Part shown: piece after piece, positions 17,948 to 25,692 of the stretch
Layout: each line of letters begins with the position of its first letter
Numbering within the stretch: position 1 is the stretch's first letter
NCBI RefSeq assembly: GCF_040655075.1
Contig: NZ_JBFAJC010000009.1
Location: 186,001 to 250,000, forward strand
Direction: 5' to 3'
Length of the DNA: 64,000 bases
Source of the DNA: Actinoallomurus sp040655075
GTDB taxonomy: Bacteria; Actinomycetota; Actinomycetes; Streptosporangiales; Streptosporangiaceae
The notes under the pieces: model-generated
The model's database searches: none
The model's input: only the letters and a program-made list of their open reading frames with translations
What the model was told of the DNA's origin: nothing
Made by a program: the position numbers and the translations under genes

Positions 17948-18886
17948 ATGAGGCGACGCGCGGACAAAGGCGCGGCCACGACGATTCTCGTGGTCACAAT
18001 GGCATTGGTGCTGGTCGCGGCCACATTGCTCCTCAGCAAAATCGCCCGCGCCAACGGCCTGCGGACCAGGGCCCAGACGGCGGCGGACGCCTCCGCGCTG
18101 GCCGCCGCGGCGGAGATCCGCGACAGAGGCGCCACCGACATCGCCCGGGGGCTCATCCCGGACGGGGAGATCTACCTCAGCAGTTCGGCGGGGGCCGCAC
18201 GTGACTACGCCGCCAAGAATGGCGCGGTCGTCGACGAGGTGCGCGCCTCCGGATACTTCGGCCTCACCGTGAAGGTCACGCTGCACACGCGAGCGTGCCA
18301 GCCCAAGCCGGGCACCGACCAGGCGCCGATGCATTTCACCTGCGAACACGGCGAACGGGGTCTGCACGGGACGGCGACGGCGATCGCCCGCGTCGCATTT
18401 CCCGCGTGCGGGCCACGGGGTTTCCACGACGGCAAGAAGCACGGAAAGGGTTTCATCCCGCCGACCATCGGGATCTTCTGTAACGGTCTCCAGACGCGGG
18501 GCTTTGACGCTGCCCGACGGATGTTCGCCGTGCGCCTCGTGGACGAGGAGGACCCGACCGCGTTCGATCCGGACTACACCACGCGCGACCGTGAGACCGG
18601 GCGGCAGCTCGCGGACATGTACGGCTGGACCGGCGCGAACTGGGTCTGCCTCGACAAGCTCTGGACGGGCGAGAGCGGCTGGAACCATCTCGCGGTCAAT
18701 CCCACCAGCGGCGCGTACGGAATTCCGCAGGCGCTGCCGGCGGTGAAGATGGCCAAATACGGCGGCGACTATCTGACCAATCCGGTCACCCAGATCCGCT
18801 GGGGATTCGACTACATTTCCAGCGTCTACGGAAACCCATGTGCCGCCTATGCCTTCTGGCTCAGTCACTGGCCGCATTGGTACTGA
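17948..18886 (+). CDS. tadG: TadG-like protein fused to a lytic-transglycosylase-like domain
   Basis: A 312-residue fusion. The N-terminus is TadG/Tad-like: DKGAATTILVVTMALVLVAA membrane helix, then RTRAQTAADASALAAAAEI, the family hallmark. There is no Glu at +5 after the glycine, unlike TadE. A middle region of about 100 residues has several cysteines. The C-terminal 85 residues look like an SLT transglycosylase-type domain: KLWTGESGWNHLAVNP with the presumed catalytic Glu, then SGAYGIPQALP, and later NPVTQIRWGFDYISSVYG. The combination suggests local peptidoglycan cleavage to let the pilus through. It ends just before the prepilin peptidase. Confidence 0.8.
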   Translation: MRRRADKGAATTILVVTMALVLVAATLLLSKIARANGLRTRAQTAADASALAAAAEIRDRGATDIARGLIPDGEIYLSSSAGAARDYAAKNGAVVDEVRASGYFGLTVKVTLHTRACQPKPGTDQAPMHFTCEHGERGLHGTATAIARVAFPACGPRGFHDGKKHGKGFIPPTIGIFCNGLQTRGFDAARRMFAVRLVDEEDPTAFDPDYTTRDRETGRQLADMYGWTGANWVCLDKLWTGESGWNHLAVNPTSGAYGIPQALPAVKMAKYGGDYLTNPVTQIRWGFDYISSVYGNPCAAYAFWLSHWPHWY

Positions 18887-18908
18887 TCTGACCGGGGAAG
18901 GCGAGCCC

Positions 18909-19532
18909 TTGCTCAGCTGGCTGGTACCACTGTGCACCGTCGGCGGTGCGGTCGTCGGCTGGCTCTGCGCACCACTGGCGTCGAGCTACTTTGAGCAGCC
19001 GATCCGCGCGGCCCGGCCCGGCATCGCGGTGACCACGGCCGCCGCGTCCGGCGCGCTCGCCTGGCGGTTCTCCGGGCGAGCCGACCTGCCCGCCTATCTC
19101 TACCTGGCGGTCGTGGGTGCGCTGCTCGCCTTCATCGACGTCGCGGTGAAACGTCTACCGGACCCGTTCACCCTCCCGTCGTACCTCGTCGGCCTCGCAC
19201 TGCTGAGCGGCGCTGCGCTCCTCGGCGGCCATCCGATGCGGCTCGCGCACGCCCTCACCGGGCTGGCCGTGTTGTGGGCGCTCTATGCCCTGCAACATTT
19301 CTTCGCGCCTGGCGCGATCGGCTGGGGCGACGTCAAGTTGTCCGGAGTGCTCGGCCTCTATCTCGGCTGGCTCGGGGCGCAGGCATGGTGGCTCGGTACA
19401 CTCGCCGGATTCGTCCTCGGCGGCCTGTACGCCGCCGGTGCGCTGATCACGCGTCGCGCATCGCGAAAGTCCGAGATCCCATTCGGCCCGTTCATGCTCG
19501 CCGGAGCTCTTGTCGGCATTCTCGCCGGCTGA
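18909..19532 (+). CDS. tadV: A24-family prepilin peptidase (TadV-like)
   Basis: A membrane aspartyl protease of about 207 residues with six or seven hydrophobic segments. The two catalytic aspartates are in LLAFIDVAVKRLPD and in the GxGD motif GWGDVKLSG. It should cleave the leaders of Flp, the TadE modules and the pilin-esterase at 19641. The start is uncertain: a TTG at 18909 has GGGGAAGG just upstream and avoids overlap, while a GTG at 18840 would extend it into the TadG gene. Part of the late tad gene group. Confidence 0.85.
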   Translation: MLSWLVPLCTVGGAVVGWLCAPLASSYFEQPIRAARPGIAVTTAAASGALAWRFSGRADLPAYLYLAVVGALLAFIDVAVKRLPDPFTLPSYLVGLALLSGAALLGGHPMRLAHALTGLAVLWALYALQHFFAPGAIGWGDVKLSGVLGLYLGWLGAQAWWLGTLAGFVLGGLYAAGALITRRASRKSEIPFGPFMLAGALVGILAG

Positions 19533-19552
19533 ATGTCGCAGGGCGGCCCACG

Positions 19553-19568
19553 AATTTGGGCCCAAATT
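19553..19568. repeat. 16-bp perfect palindrome between prepilin peptidase and pilin-esterase
   Basis: AATTTGGGCCCAAATT is self-complementary without a loop. It lies 20 bases after the peptidase stop and 72 before the next start. It could be a weak terminator or a regulator site; a second GGGCCC lies 15 bases on. The AT-rich flanks differ from the all-GC hairpins elsewhere in the locus, which slightly favours an operator. Confidence 0.45.
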
Positions 19569-19640
19569 TGGTCCAGCGGGCCCAGGCGTCGGCGGACGCT
19601 ATTTCTTATCGTGTCCCCATCAATGTGATGGGGAGGTGTT

Positions 19641-20834
19641 GTGCGACTACGGGCCAGCGAAAAAGGGATAGCGACACTCGAGTACGCCGCGCTTCTGCTG
19701 GTTCTCGCGGTCGTGGTGGCAGGCGTGTTCGCGGCCGGCCTTCCCGGCAGGGCGGAATCGGGCGGCAAGTCAGCGATCTGCAAGATATTCTCATCCGGAG
19801 ACTGCGGCAAGCAGCCGCGCGTTGCGTCCGGCCACAGTTCGAACCACTGCCAGGCATTCTGCCCCACGGCGAACAACCCGATCCATCCTTCGGATCCGGT
19901 GACCGCCGCCACCAAGGGCGGATACGTCGCGCTGGGCGACTCCTACTCCTCCGGGGAAGGCGCCGCCGAGCAGTATCTGGGAACCAGCGGGAACACCGGC
20001 TGTCATCGAGCGGCCGGAGCGTATTCGCAGCCCCTTCAGCACGACTTCACGTTCCGTGACGGCTCGAATTTCGTCGCGTGCAGCGGCGCCACGACCGATG
20101 GCGTCCTCAACGGATGGCACGGAGAAGGGCCGCAAATCGGTGCGCTCAGCCCACGTACGACGCTGGTGACGCTGAGTGTCGGAGGCAACGACGTTCGCTT
20201 CGCGGACGTGATGAAGAACTGTGTCCTCGACGCTCACTTCTCTCCTGGTGACCTCTGGCCGGGAAGCGCCCCCCAGCCCGACCGATGCCAGGCACAGCAG
20301 GCGCAGATCGAAAATAATATCAACGCCCTGTTCGGCGGCGACCCCTCGAAGTATGAGCAGTTCCTCGAGGCCATCCACCAAAGAGCGCCGAATGCCCGGA
20401 TCCTGGTCGTGGGATACCCGCATCTGTTCCCCGCCCCGCCGGAAAAGGGCTATACCACCATCACCAAAGGTGATCAGGCGTTCCTGAACCGGATGGCCGA
20501 TGAGCTGAACCGCCGGATCATGCAGGCGATCAACGCCGCGGACCATAAGTTCTATGGGAACGGCCAGCAGAAAATGGGAAGTGTTGAGTATGTCGACAAC
20601 TCGGATGGGCTGAAGGGGCACGAGATCACCACCCAGAACCCGTGGGTGAACGGGATCAGTATGTGCGTCGGCCTTAGCCTTTCAACCTCAAACCAGAACT
20701 GCAAGTCGGGTAAGCTCATTCCTTCCGCGGATACGGGGACGTTCCACCCGACGGCCGATGGCCAGGAATCCTTTGAACGAGCCGTACGAAGACAACTCGA
20801 GAATGGCCCGAACCGGACCCTCTACGACCCGTGA
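19641..20834 (+). CDS. SGNH/GDSL esterase with a Flp-type pilin leader
   Basis: A 397-residue protein. Residues 1-35 are a type IVb prepilin signal: MRLRASEKG9-I-A-T-L-E14-Y15 and a hydrophobic helix (ALLLVLAVVVAGVFAAG), identical in layout to the Flp pilin (Glu at +5 followed by Tyr). After a cysteine-rich linker (about 48-75) comes a full SGNH hydrolase: block I YVALGDSYSSGEGA, ACSGATTDG, block III SVGGNDVRF, and catalytic DTGTFHPTADGQ. GTG start with GGGAGG upstream. It follows the prepilin peptidase gene. The likely reading is an esterase anchored in, or displayed by, the pilus or released by peptidase cleavage. Confidence 0.85.
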   Translation: MRLRASEKGIATLEYAALLLVLAVVVAGVFAAGLPGRAESGGKSAICKIFSSGDCGKQPRVASGHSSNHCQAFCPTANNPIHPSDPVTAATKGGYVALGDSYSSGEGAAEQYLGTSGNTGCHRAAGAYSQPLQHDFTFRDGSNFVACSGATTDGVLNGWHGEGPQIGALSPRTTLVTLSVGGNDVRFADVMKNCVLDAHFSPGDLWPGSAPQPDRCQAQQAQIENNINALFGGDPSKYEQFLEAIHQRAPNARILVVGYPHLFPAPPEKGYTTITKGDQAFLNRMADELNRRIMQAINAADHKFYGNGQQKMGSVEYVDNSDGLKGHEITTQNPWVNGISMCVGLSLSTSNQNCKSGKLIPSADTGTFHPTADGQESFERAVRRQLENGPNRTLYDP

Positions 20835-20845
20835 TGGGAGAGACA

Positions 20846-21550
20846 ATGGGTGGGACACTGCTGCGGTGGTCGGCTACGACGATGATCGTCGCGACCGTCG
20901 GGGGCTGTGCGGGCTCTCCGGCGGTGAAAGAAGATCGGCCTTCGCGCCAGACGGCGCAGCCGGCCGTGGCACAGGACCGGTTCGAAGACGCGCTGCTGCA
21001 GAGCTTTCAACAGCTGATCCCGATCACGGCACCGAAGAGCGGGCCGTACTCATCGCTTCCGGCCGCAACCCTGGCCGCCGGCGTACAGCAGACGCCACCG
21101 GGCGCGACCGTCAAGCCCATGAACTGCGCGCTCTGGGCCGGCCCCGACGGGAAACAGTTCGGCACGGCGGCCGCGTCCGTGGTGGCATTCCGCAAATCAG
21201 GGGACACCTCGCCCGGCGGCGTACAGGCGTGGGAGGAACTGGTCTCGTCGGCCGGTCAGTCCCGGCAGGCGGCGCTGGGCGCCGGCCTGCGGCCAGGCTG
21301 CCGCACGGTCTGGGTAAGTCATCAGGGGAACACTCTGACCTTCGAGGAGAAGCCGCCGCCGTTGCTCGGCAACGGTTCCCGCGGTGCCGTACTGACACCG
21401 TCGTCGCCGAACAGTCGGCGTACATGGGTCGTGACGTTCGTCGGCAACGGCTACGTCGGCGTGGTCTTCATGCAGGGGGAGGTGACCAACGCCCAGATGG
21501 ATGCCTTCGCCACCGCCGCCTACAACAAAGCCCGTCAGAAATTGGGCTGA
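20846..21550 (+). CDS. predicted lipoprotein at the end of the Tad locus
   Basis: A 234-residue protein with a lipobox (IVATVGGC) after a short hydrophobic segment and a proline/glutamine-rich tether. The mature domain (SLPAATLAAGVQQTPPG, KPMNCALWAGPDGKQFG, GLRPGCRTVWVSHQGN) is not one I recognise; two cysteines may pair. Three in-frame starts lie close together; ATG 20846 has GGGAGAG five bases upstream, while GTG 20831 overlaps the esterase stop by four bases. Either way it is translationally linked to the pilin-esterase, so it may be its partner at the membrane. Confidence 0.7.
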   Translation: MGGTLLRWSATTMIVATVGGCAGSPAVKEDRPSRQTAQPAVAQDRFEDALLQSFQQLIPITAPKSGPYSSLPAATLAAGVQQTPPGATVKPMNCALWAGPDGKQFGTAAASVVAFRKSGDTSPGGVQAWEELVSSAGQSRQAALGAGLRPGCRTVWVSHQGNTLTFEEKPPPLLGNGSRGAVLTPSSPNSRRTWVVTFVGNGYVGVVFMQGEVTNAQMDAFATAAYNKARQKLG

Positions 21551-21553
21551 CCA

Positions 21554-21587
21554 CACCAGCTTGGTCCCGCGCGGGGCCGAGCTGGTG
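21554..21587. terminator. bidirectional hairpin between convergent genes
   Basis: Arms 21554-21570 and 21571-21587 (CACCAGCT ... AGCTGGTG) pair over 17 bp with two G-U wobbles and almost no loop. It sits between the stop of the Tad-locus lipoprotein and the stop of the opposing oxidoreductase and marks the right end of the pilus locus. Confidence 0.75.
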
Positions 21588-21613
21588 GCCCCACCTTCTC
21601 GAACGCGCTCTCC

Positions 21614-22531
21614 TTATGGACGAACGCTGATGATCGTCTTCCCCTTGCGGCGCTCGGTTGAGTTGAGGGCCGCGACGGCGTTGTCGAGGGTCGCGACGGT
21701 GCCGATGTTGGTCCGCAGTCGTCCGTCCCGCACCCGCTGGACGATCTCACCCAGTTGGCCACGATCGGACTCGACGACGAAGTCGACCGTCAGGCCGTCG
21801 GTGGGCCGCGCCTCGGTCGGCCCGACGACGGACACCAGCGTTCCTCCGGCCCGGATCACGCCTGCGGACCGCCTCTGGATGTCGCCGCCGATGACGTCGA
21901 ACACCAGGTCGACGCTGCCGACGTCTTCCAGGGTGTCGTTCTCAAGGTCGACGAACTCTTGCGCGCCGAAGTCGAGCGTCTTCTGACGGTCGGCCGCGCG
22001 TCCGGTGCCGATGACGTACGCGCCGAACTCACGTGCGAGTTGCGTCACCATCGTCCCGACTGCGCCGGCCGCGCCGTGCACGAGGACGCTCTGCCCCGCC
22101 TGAAGACGGCCATGCTCGAACAGCCCTTGCCATGCGGTCAAGCCCGAGATCGGCAGGCTCGCGCCCACCGTGAAGTCGACGTCGCCCGGCAGCGGCGCGA
22201 GGTTGCGTGCCTCGACGGCCACGTACTCCGCCAGGGTGCCGTCGCGATGCCAGTCCGTGAGGCCGAACACCCGCTGCCCCACCGACAGCCCCGTCGTGCC
22301 ATAGCCGAGAACGGTGACCACTCCGGCCAGTTCGTGCCCAGGGACCGACGGTGTGCGGTCGCGGTCGGCGCGATCGGTCCAGGTCGAGGGCCACTCCATC
22401 TCAGTCGGGACGAATCCCGACGCATGAACCCGCACAACGACGTCGTTTATCGCCGCGGGCGGCTCGGGCCGCTCCACCAGTGTCATCCCGGCCGTTCCCG
22501 CAGCCTGGTCCGTCACCACGATCGCCTTCAT
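21614..22531 (-). CDS. medium-chain NADPH:quinone oxidoreductase (zinc-independent MDR)
   Basis: A 305-residue zinc-independent MDR enzyme. N-terminal catalytic domain with VVRVHASGFVPTEMEWP and PGHELAGVV, lacking the zinc cysteines. Rossmann domain with AGQSVLVHGAAGAVGTMVTQLA (GxxGxxG-type) and the helix GRAADRQKTLDFGAQEF. The C-terminus reads RTNIGTVATLDNAVAALN. It should reduce quinones or reactive enals with NADPH in the cytosol. ATG 22531 follows GAGGAGAG. Fragments of one or two paralogues lie just upstream (22596-22700 and 23904-24113). Confidence 0.9.
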   Translation of the reverse strand: MKAIVVTDQAAGTAGMTLVERPEPPAAINDVVVRVHASGFVPTEMEWPSTWTDRADRDRTPSVPGHELAGVVTVLGYGTTGLSVGQRVFGLTDWHRDGTLAEYVAVEARNLAPLPGDVDFTVGASLPISGLTAWQGLFEHGRLQAGQSVLVHGAAGAVGTMVTQLAREFGAYVIGTGRAADRQKTLDFGAQEFVDLENDTLEDVGSVDLVFDVIGGDIQRRSAGVIRAGGTLVSVVGPTEARPTDGLTVDFVVESDRGQLGEIVQRVRDGRLRTNIGTVATLDNAVAALNSTERRKGKTIISVRP

Positions 22532-22595
22532 GGGAATTCTCTCCTCGGTCATTTGTCTCTTTGGTGGAAATGTCGCATCGATGGGCGCGTGTCGC

Positions 22596-22700
22596 TCACG
22601 GACGAACGCGGATGATCGTCTGCCCGCTGATCCGCTCGGTCGGATTGAAGGCGGCGACGGCGTTGTCGAGGGTCGCGACGGTGCCGATGTTGGTCAGCAG
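22596..22700 (-). pseudogene. C-terminal remnant of a second MDR oxidoreductase
   Basis: Thirty-four codons plus stop encode LLTNIGTVATLDNAVAAFNP and TIIRVRP, matching the last residues of the intact oxidoreductase at 21614 and very similar at DNA level as well (long identical runs such as the GCGACGGCGTTGTCGAGGGT stretch). No ribosome site or start belongs to it. It is the tail of a decayed or partly duplicated paralogue whose body is missing; the SpoIIE-type phosphatase occupies the place where the body would be. Confidence 0.8.
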
Positions 22701-22738
22701 TCGCGGTCCGCCTCGCCCGCGGTTGTTCACCGGCATGA

Positions 22739-23902
22739 TCACTCCGAGGGCCGGCGCCGCTCGGACACGGCTCCGGAGACGAGCGACGCCGCCCCGGCTG
22801 CCGGCGGCTCCTCGCGCCGAATCGCAATCATGGCCATGTCGTCGCACAACGCGCCAGGCACGTACTCACCCAGATCCGCCGCGATCCTCTGTACGAGAGC
22901 CTGCGGATCGCAGTCGGACCAGGCCGCAGCCCGCTGGGCCAGGGGATAGAAGGTCCGGTCCAGGTTCCGGGCCTCGGTGAGGCCGTCGGTATAGAGCAAC
23001 AGCAGGTCGCCCATTCCGAAGGGAAAGGCCTCCACGGCGTAGGAGTCAAGGTCCCCCAGCCCGAACGGCGGCGCGGGCTGGGACACCTGCAACGGCGACG
23101 CCTTACCGTGGTGGAGCAGCAACGGCGGCGGATGCCCACGGCTGACCAGGCGTACGACGGGTTCGTCGTCCGGTATGTCGACCACCACCGCCGTGACGAA
23201 CCGCTCACCGGCGTCCACGCCGGCGCCGGAGAACTCCGCTATTCCCCAGCGGACACTCTCCTCCAGGTCGGCGACCATCTCCTGGAGCGACGTCCGGAGC
23301 CGCGCGGAGGCACGGAAGGCCTCCAGCATGATCGCGGTACCGCTGATCGAGGCGAGTCCCTTGCCTCGTACGTCGCCGATTAGCACCCGGGTGGAGTCCG
23401 CGGTGCGGGTGACGGCGTACAGATCACCGCCGAGGTCGGTGTCGGCCTCGGCGGCGTGGTACGCCGAGGCGATCGAGACCGGCCCGGACCGCTCCGGCAA
23501 CGGGCGCAGGACCACCCGCTGCGTGGCCTTGGAGATCGACCGCACTCGCACCAGGTCCCGCTCGTGCCGCTTCCGCAGGTGGCAGAACAGCACCATGCAC
23601 CCCGACAGCACCATCAGGCCCACGAGTTGCATGATCACGTCCTCGCTGGTCAGGGTGCCGCGGTCCAGCGCGGCGACGATCACCGCAGCGACCGCCCCCA
23701 CGCCGATCAACGCGGTGACCAGCGCCGATGCGAACGTCGCGGTCATGGCGGCCGCCACGAACAGCGTCGGAGCGAGATGAACGTAGGGCGGCGTCACATG
23801 GTCGATCGCCGGGACGGCCAGGACCAGGAACACGGGGATCACGATCAGTGCTTGTCTCGGTATCCGCGTCCGCGGTAGGGCGGCAGGGCCAAACCAGTGC
23901 AT
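22739..23902 (-). CDS. membrane-anchored PP2C/SpoIIE-type phosphatase
   Basis: A 387-residue protein: about four membrane helices in the first 120 residues (VIPVFLVLAVPAIDHV, LAPTLFVAAAMTATFASALV and others), a short coiled linker, then a SpoIIE/RsbU-type phosphatase domain. Metal-binding aspartates are visible in EADTDLGGDLYAV, IGDVRGKGL, LLLYTDGLTEAR and LCDDMAMIAI. Such enzymes dephosphorylate anti-sigma antagonists in partner-switching control. The start ATG at 23902 overlaps the end of the MDR N-terminal fragment, so it may borrow that fragment's ribosome site by coupling. No anti-sigma factor is adjacent; the ECF41 sigma factor lies upstream. Confidence 0.9.
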   Translation of the reverse strand: MHWFGPAALPRTRIPRQALIVIPVFLVLAVPAIDHVTPPYVHLAPTLFVAAAMTATFASALVTALIGVGAVAAVIVAALDRGTLTSEDVIMQLVGLMVLSGCMVLFCHLRKRHERDLVRVRSISKATQRVVLRPLPERSGPVSIASAYHAAEADTDLGGDLYAVTRTADSTRVLIGDVRGKGLASISGTAIMLEAFRASARLRTSLQEMVADLEESVRWGIAEFSGAGVDAGERFVTAVVVDIPDDEPVVRLVSRGHPPPLLLHHGKASPLQVSQPAPPFGLGDLDSYAVEAFPFGMGDLLLLYTDGLTEARNLDRTFYPLAQRAAAWSDCDPQALVQRIAADLGEYVPGALCDDMAMIAIRREEPPAAGAASLVSGAVSERRRPSE

Positions 23903-23903
23903 A

Positions 23904-24113
23904 TCAGCTCTCTTCGACGGTTAGGACGCTCAGCCGGGCGACGCGGCCGGCGCGATCGGTCCACGTTGCCGGCCAGTCCAGCTCTCCAGGAGTGAAGCCC
24001 GCGGCGTACACCCGTACGATTACGTCCTTCTCGGCGGCGTGAGAGTAGGGCATGTCCGTCAGGGACAGCCCGGCAAGACCGGCGTCACGGTCTCGAACAG
24101 TGATGGCTCGCAT
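23904..24113 (-). pseudogene. N-terminal remnant of an MDR oxidoreductase
   Basis: A 69-codon frame with a good AAGGAC ribosome site starts MRAITVRDRDAG and continues VIVRVYAAGFTPGELDWPAT, WTDRAG, which is the N-terminal part of a quinone-oxidoreductase-like MDR protein. After RLSV the family sequence (normally PGHE) is lost and the frame stops with LTVEES. The SpoIIE-type phosphatase begins inside the stop region. Together with the C-terminal piece at 22596 this looks like an oxidoreductase whose middle was replaced. Confidence 0.75.
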
Positions 24114-24313
24114 ACAGGTCCTTACTGGGGGAGGGGGACGATTCGAGCGCGCAGCCCCTGCACACGCAGGGCCATAGCGGCTCGTCATCGAGGCGATGCA
24201 GCAGGTGGATATATACCGTTGCGCATGATCGATCTCACCTGCTCGGGCGCATTCCGTCACGCCGTTTTGCGTTCTCATTAGGGAGACGAGGTAGCCCCTC
24301 CGGATGTGACAGC

Positions 24314-25204
24314 TCAGACGCGCACAAGTTTGTCCGGGTTGATGACCCTGCGGTACGCGGTGATCAGACCGTCTGTGATTTGAACCGTGTCGACGGAGTA
24401 GACCCGGCCTTCCCGGTGGAACACGAGGGCCAGCTCACCGCCGACCTCGACGAAGTCGATGCGGTCCGGACGCCACTGGCGCCCCACACGCACCATCACC
24501 TCGGCGACGCGCTCACCGCCGTGGATGAGCTTGCGTGCCGCGAAGACCTCGCCGCCGCCGTCGGTGACGTAGACGGCGTCCGGGTGCAGGAGCCTGATCA
24601 GGCCGGCCAGGTCCCCGGCCTCGTAGGCGGCGCGGAAGACCATTAGGACGCGTTTACGCTCCGCCTTCGACGCCTGCGGCGTGGACTGCTTCGCTTTGGC
24701 CACCCGCCGTCGTGCCCGCGAGGCGAGCTGCCGGGCACCCGGTACAGAGACATCCAGCACTTCGGCGATCCGGCCGAACTCAAGACCGAAGACGTCGTAC
24801 AGGACGAAGGCCACCCGCTCCGGCGGGCTCAGCTCTTCCATAATCAGCAGCATCGCCGAACTGACGGACTCGTCGACGAGTACCGGCTTCGACGCATCCG
24901 GTCCTGTCAGCAGCGGCTCCGGCAGCCACGGCCCGACATAGGTCTCCCGGCGGAAACGGGCACTCTTGAGAATGTCGTACGACCGTCGCGCGGCCACCGT
25001 CATCAGCCAGGCCCGCAGATCACCGATGCCCTGCAGATCGGCTCCGGCCGCCCGCAGCCACACGTCCTGGGTCACATCCTCGGCATCGGCCACACTCCCC
25101 AGCAGCCGGTAGGCCACACCGAAAACCGCAGGCCGGTGCCTCTCCCAATCGGCTCCGAGCGGGTCCTCCTGCTCAGACCGTCCGGGCCCGTGCCCGTCAC
25201 CCAT
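24314..25204 (-). CDS. ECF41-type RNA polymerase sigma factor with SnoaL-like C-terminal domain
   Basis: A 296-residue ECF sigma factor. Region 2 is RHRPAVFGVAYRLLGSVADA and DVTQDVWLRA; region 4 is LSPPERVAFVLYDVFGLEF with EVLDVSVPGARQLASRARRR. Between them lies YVGPWLPEPL, a hallmark of ECF41. The C-terminal 100 residues are a SnoaL/NTF2-like domain ending in NPDKLVRV, the other ECF41 motif; that domain controls activity in place of an anti-sigma factor. ATG 25204 has GGAGG 12 bases upstream. No typical ECF41 partner (carboxymuconolactone-type or oxidoreductase gene) is intact next to it, though decayed oxidoreductase pieces are. Confidence 0.9.
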   Translation of the reverse strand: MGDGHGPGRSEQEDPLGADWERHRPAVFGVAYRLLGSVADAEDVTQDVWLRAAGADLQGIGDLRAWLMTVAARRSYDILKSARFRRETYVGPWLPEPLLTGPDASKPVLVDESVSSAMLLIMEELSPPERVAFVLYDVFGLEFGRIAEVLDVSVPGARQLASRARRRVAKAKQSTPQASKAERKRVLMVFRAAYEAGDLAGLIRLLHPDAVYVTDGGGEVFAARKLIHGGERVAEVMVRVGRQWRPDRIDFVEVGGELALVFHREGRVYSVDTVQITDGLITAYRRVINPDKLVRV

Positions 25205-25692
25205 ACAGATCGCAACCTCCTCCAACTTCGGACGCCGGCCGGCGTGGCTGCCTAAGCCCAACTATTCGCCCCCCGATTCCATGACCACAACCCTGTGAAC
25301 AGGGAAGACACCCCCCGGGGCGTTGCGGAGATCTTCGGAAGCACCGACGATGACATCGCCCGACGTGCTGTCCTGGCTGTGACCAGGCTCGACGGATACG
25401 ACGTGTTCGCCGCGGAGGCGGATCCGCGCTCGGTACACCCGGGACGAGCGGCTGGACCAGTTGCCCACCGCCGGCGGCGACGGGCACGGCGATCGCGTGC
25501 TCCTCTCACCGGCCTCAACGACCACGACCGGTGAGAGGCCTTTCGCCGACCCGGCGAAGCGCCGCCGGGTTGTTCGTCGGCCCCGGTCTCGGTCCGGCAG
25601 CCGAGGTAACCCGAAACTTCTTCTGGTATTAGGGCGAAATTGGGGATTGGCTGTCAGTGTCGAGGGCCGGCGAGGCGGTGGAGGGCAACGCG
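25205..25692. other. 488-base intergenic stretch, possibly a decayed gene with terminator
   Basis: No convincing intact gene. On the plus strand a GTG near 25296 opens a frame whose first 40 codons look coding (GVAEIFGSTDDDIARR, DGYDVFAAEADPRS) and then dissolve into arginine-rich text; a frameshifted continuation (TRDERLDQLPTAGG) precedes the hairpin at 25502. This may be a small decayed gene. Confidence is low. Confidence 0.3.
25502..25538 (+). terminator. inverted repeat upstream of the secreted phosphoesterase
   Basis: A perfect 11-bp inverted repeat, CCTCTCACCGG and CCGGTGAGAGG, with a 15-base loop, followed by CCTTTCG. Its orientation would terminate plus-strand transcription of whatever decayed frame precedes it. 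Confidence 0.55.
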
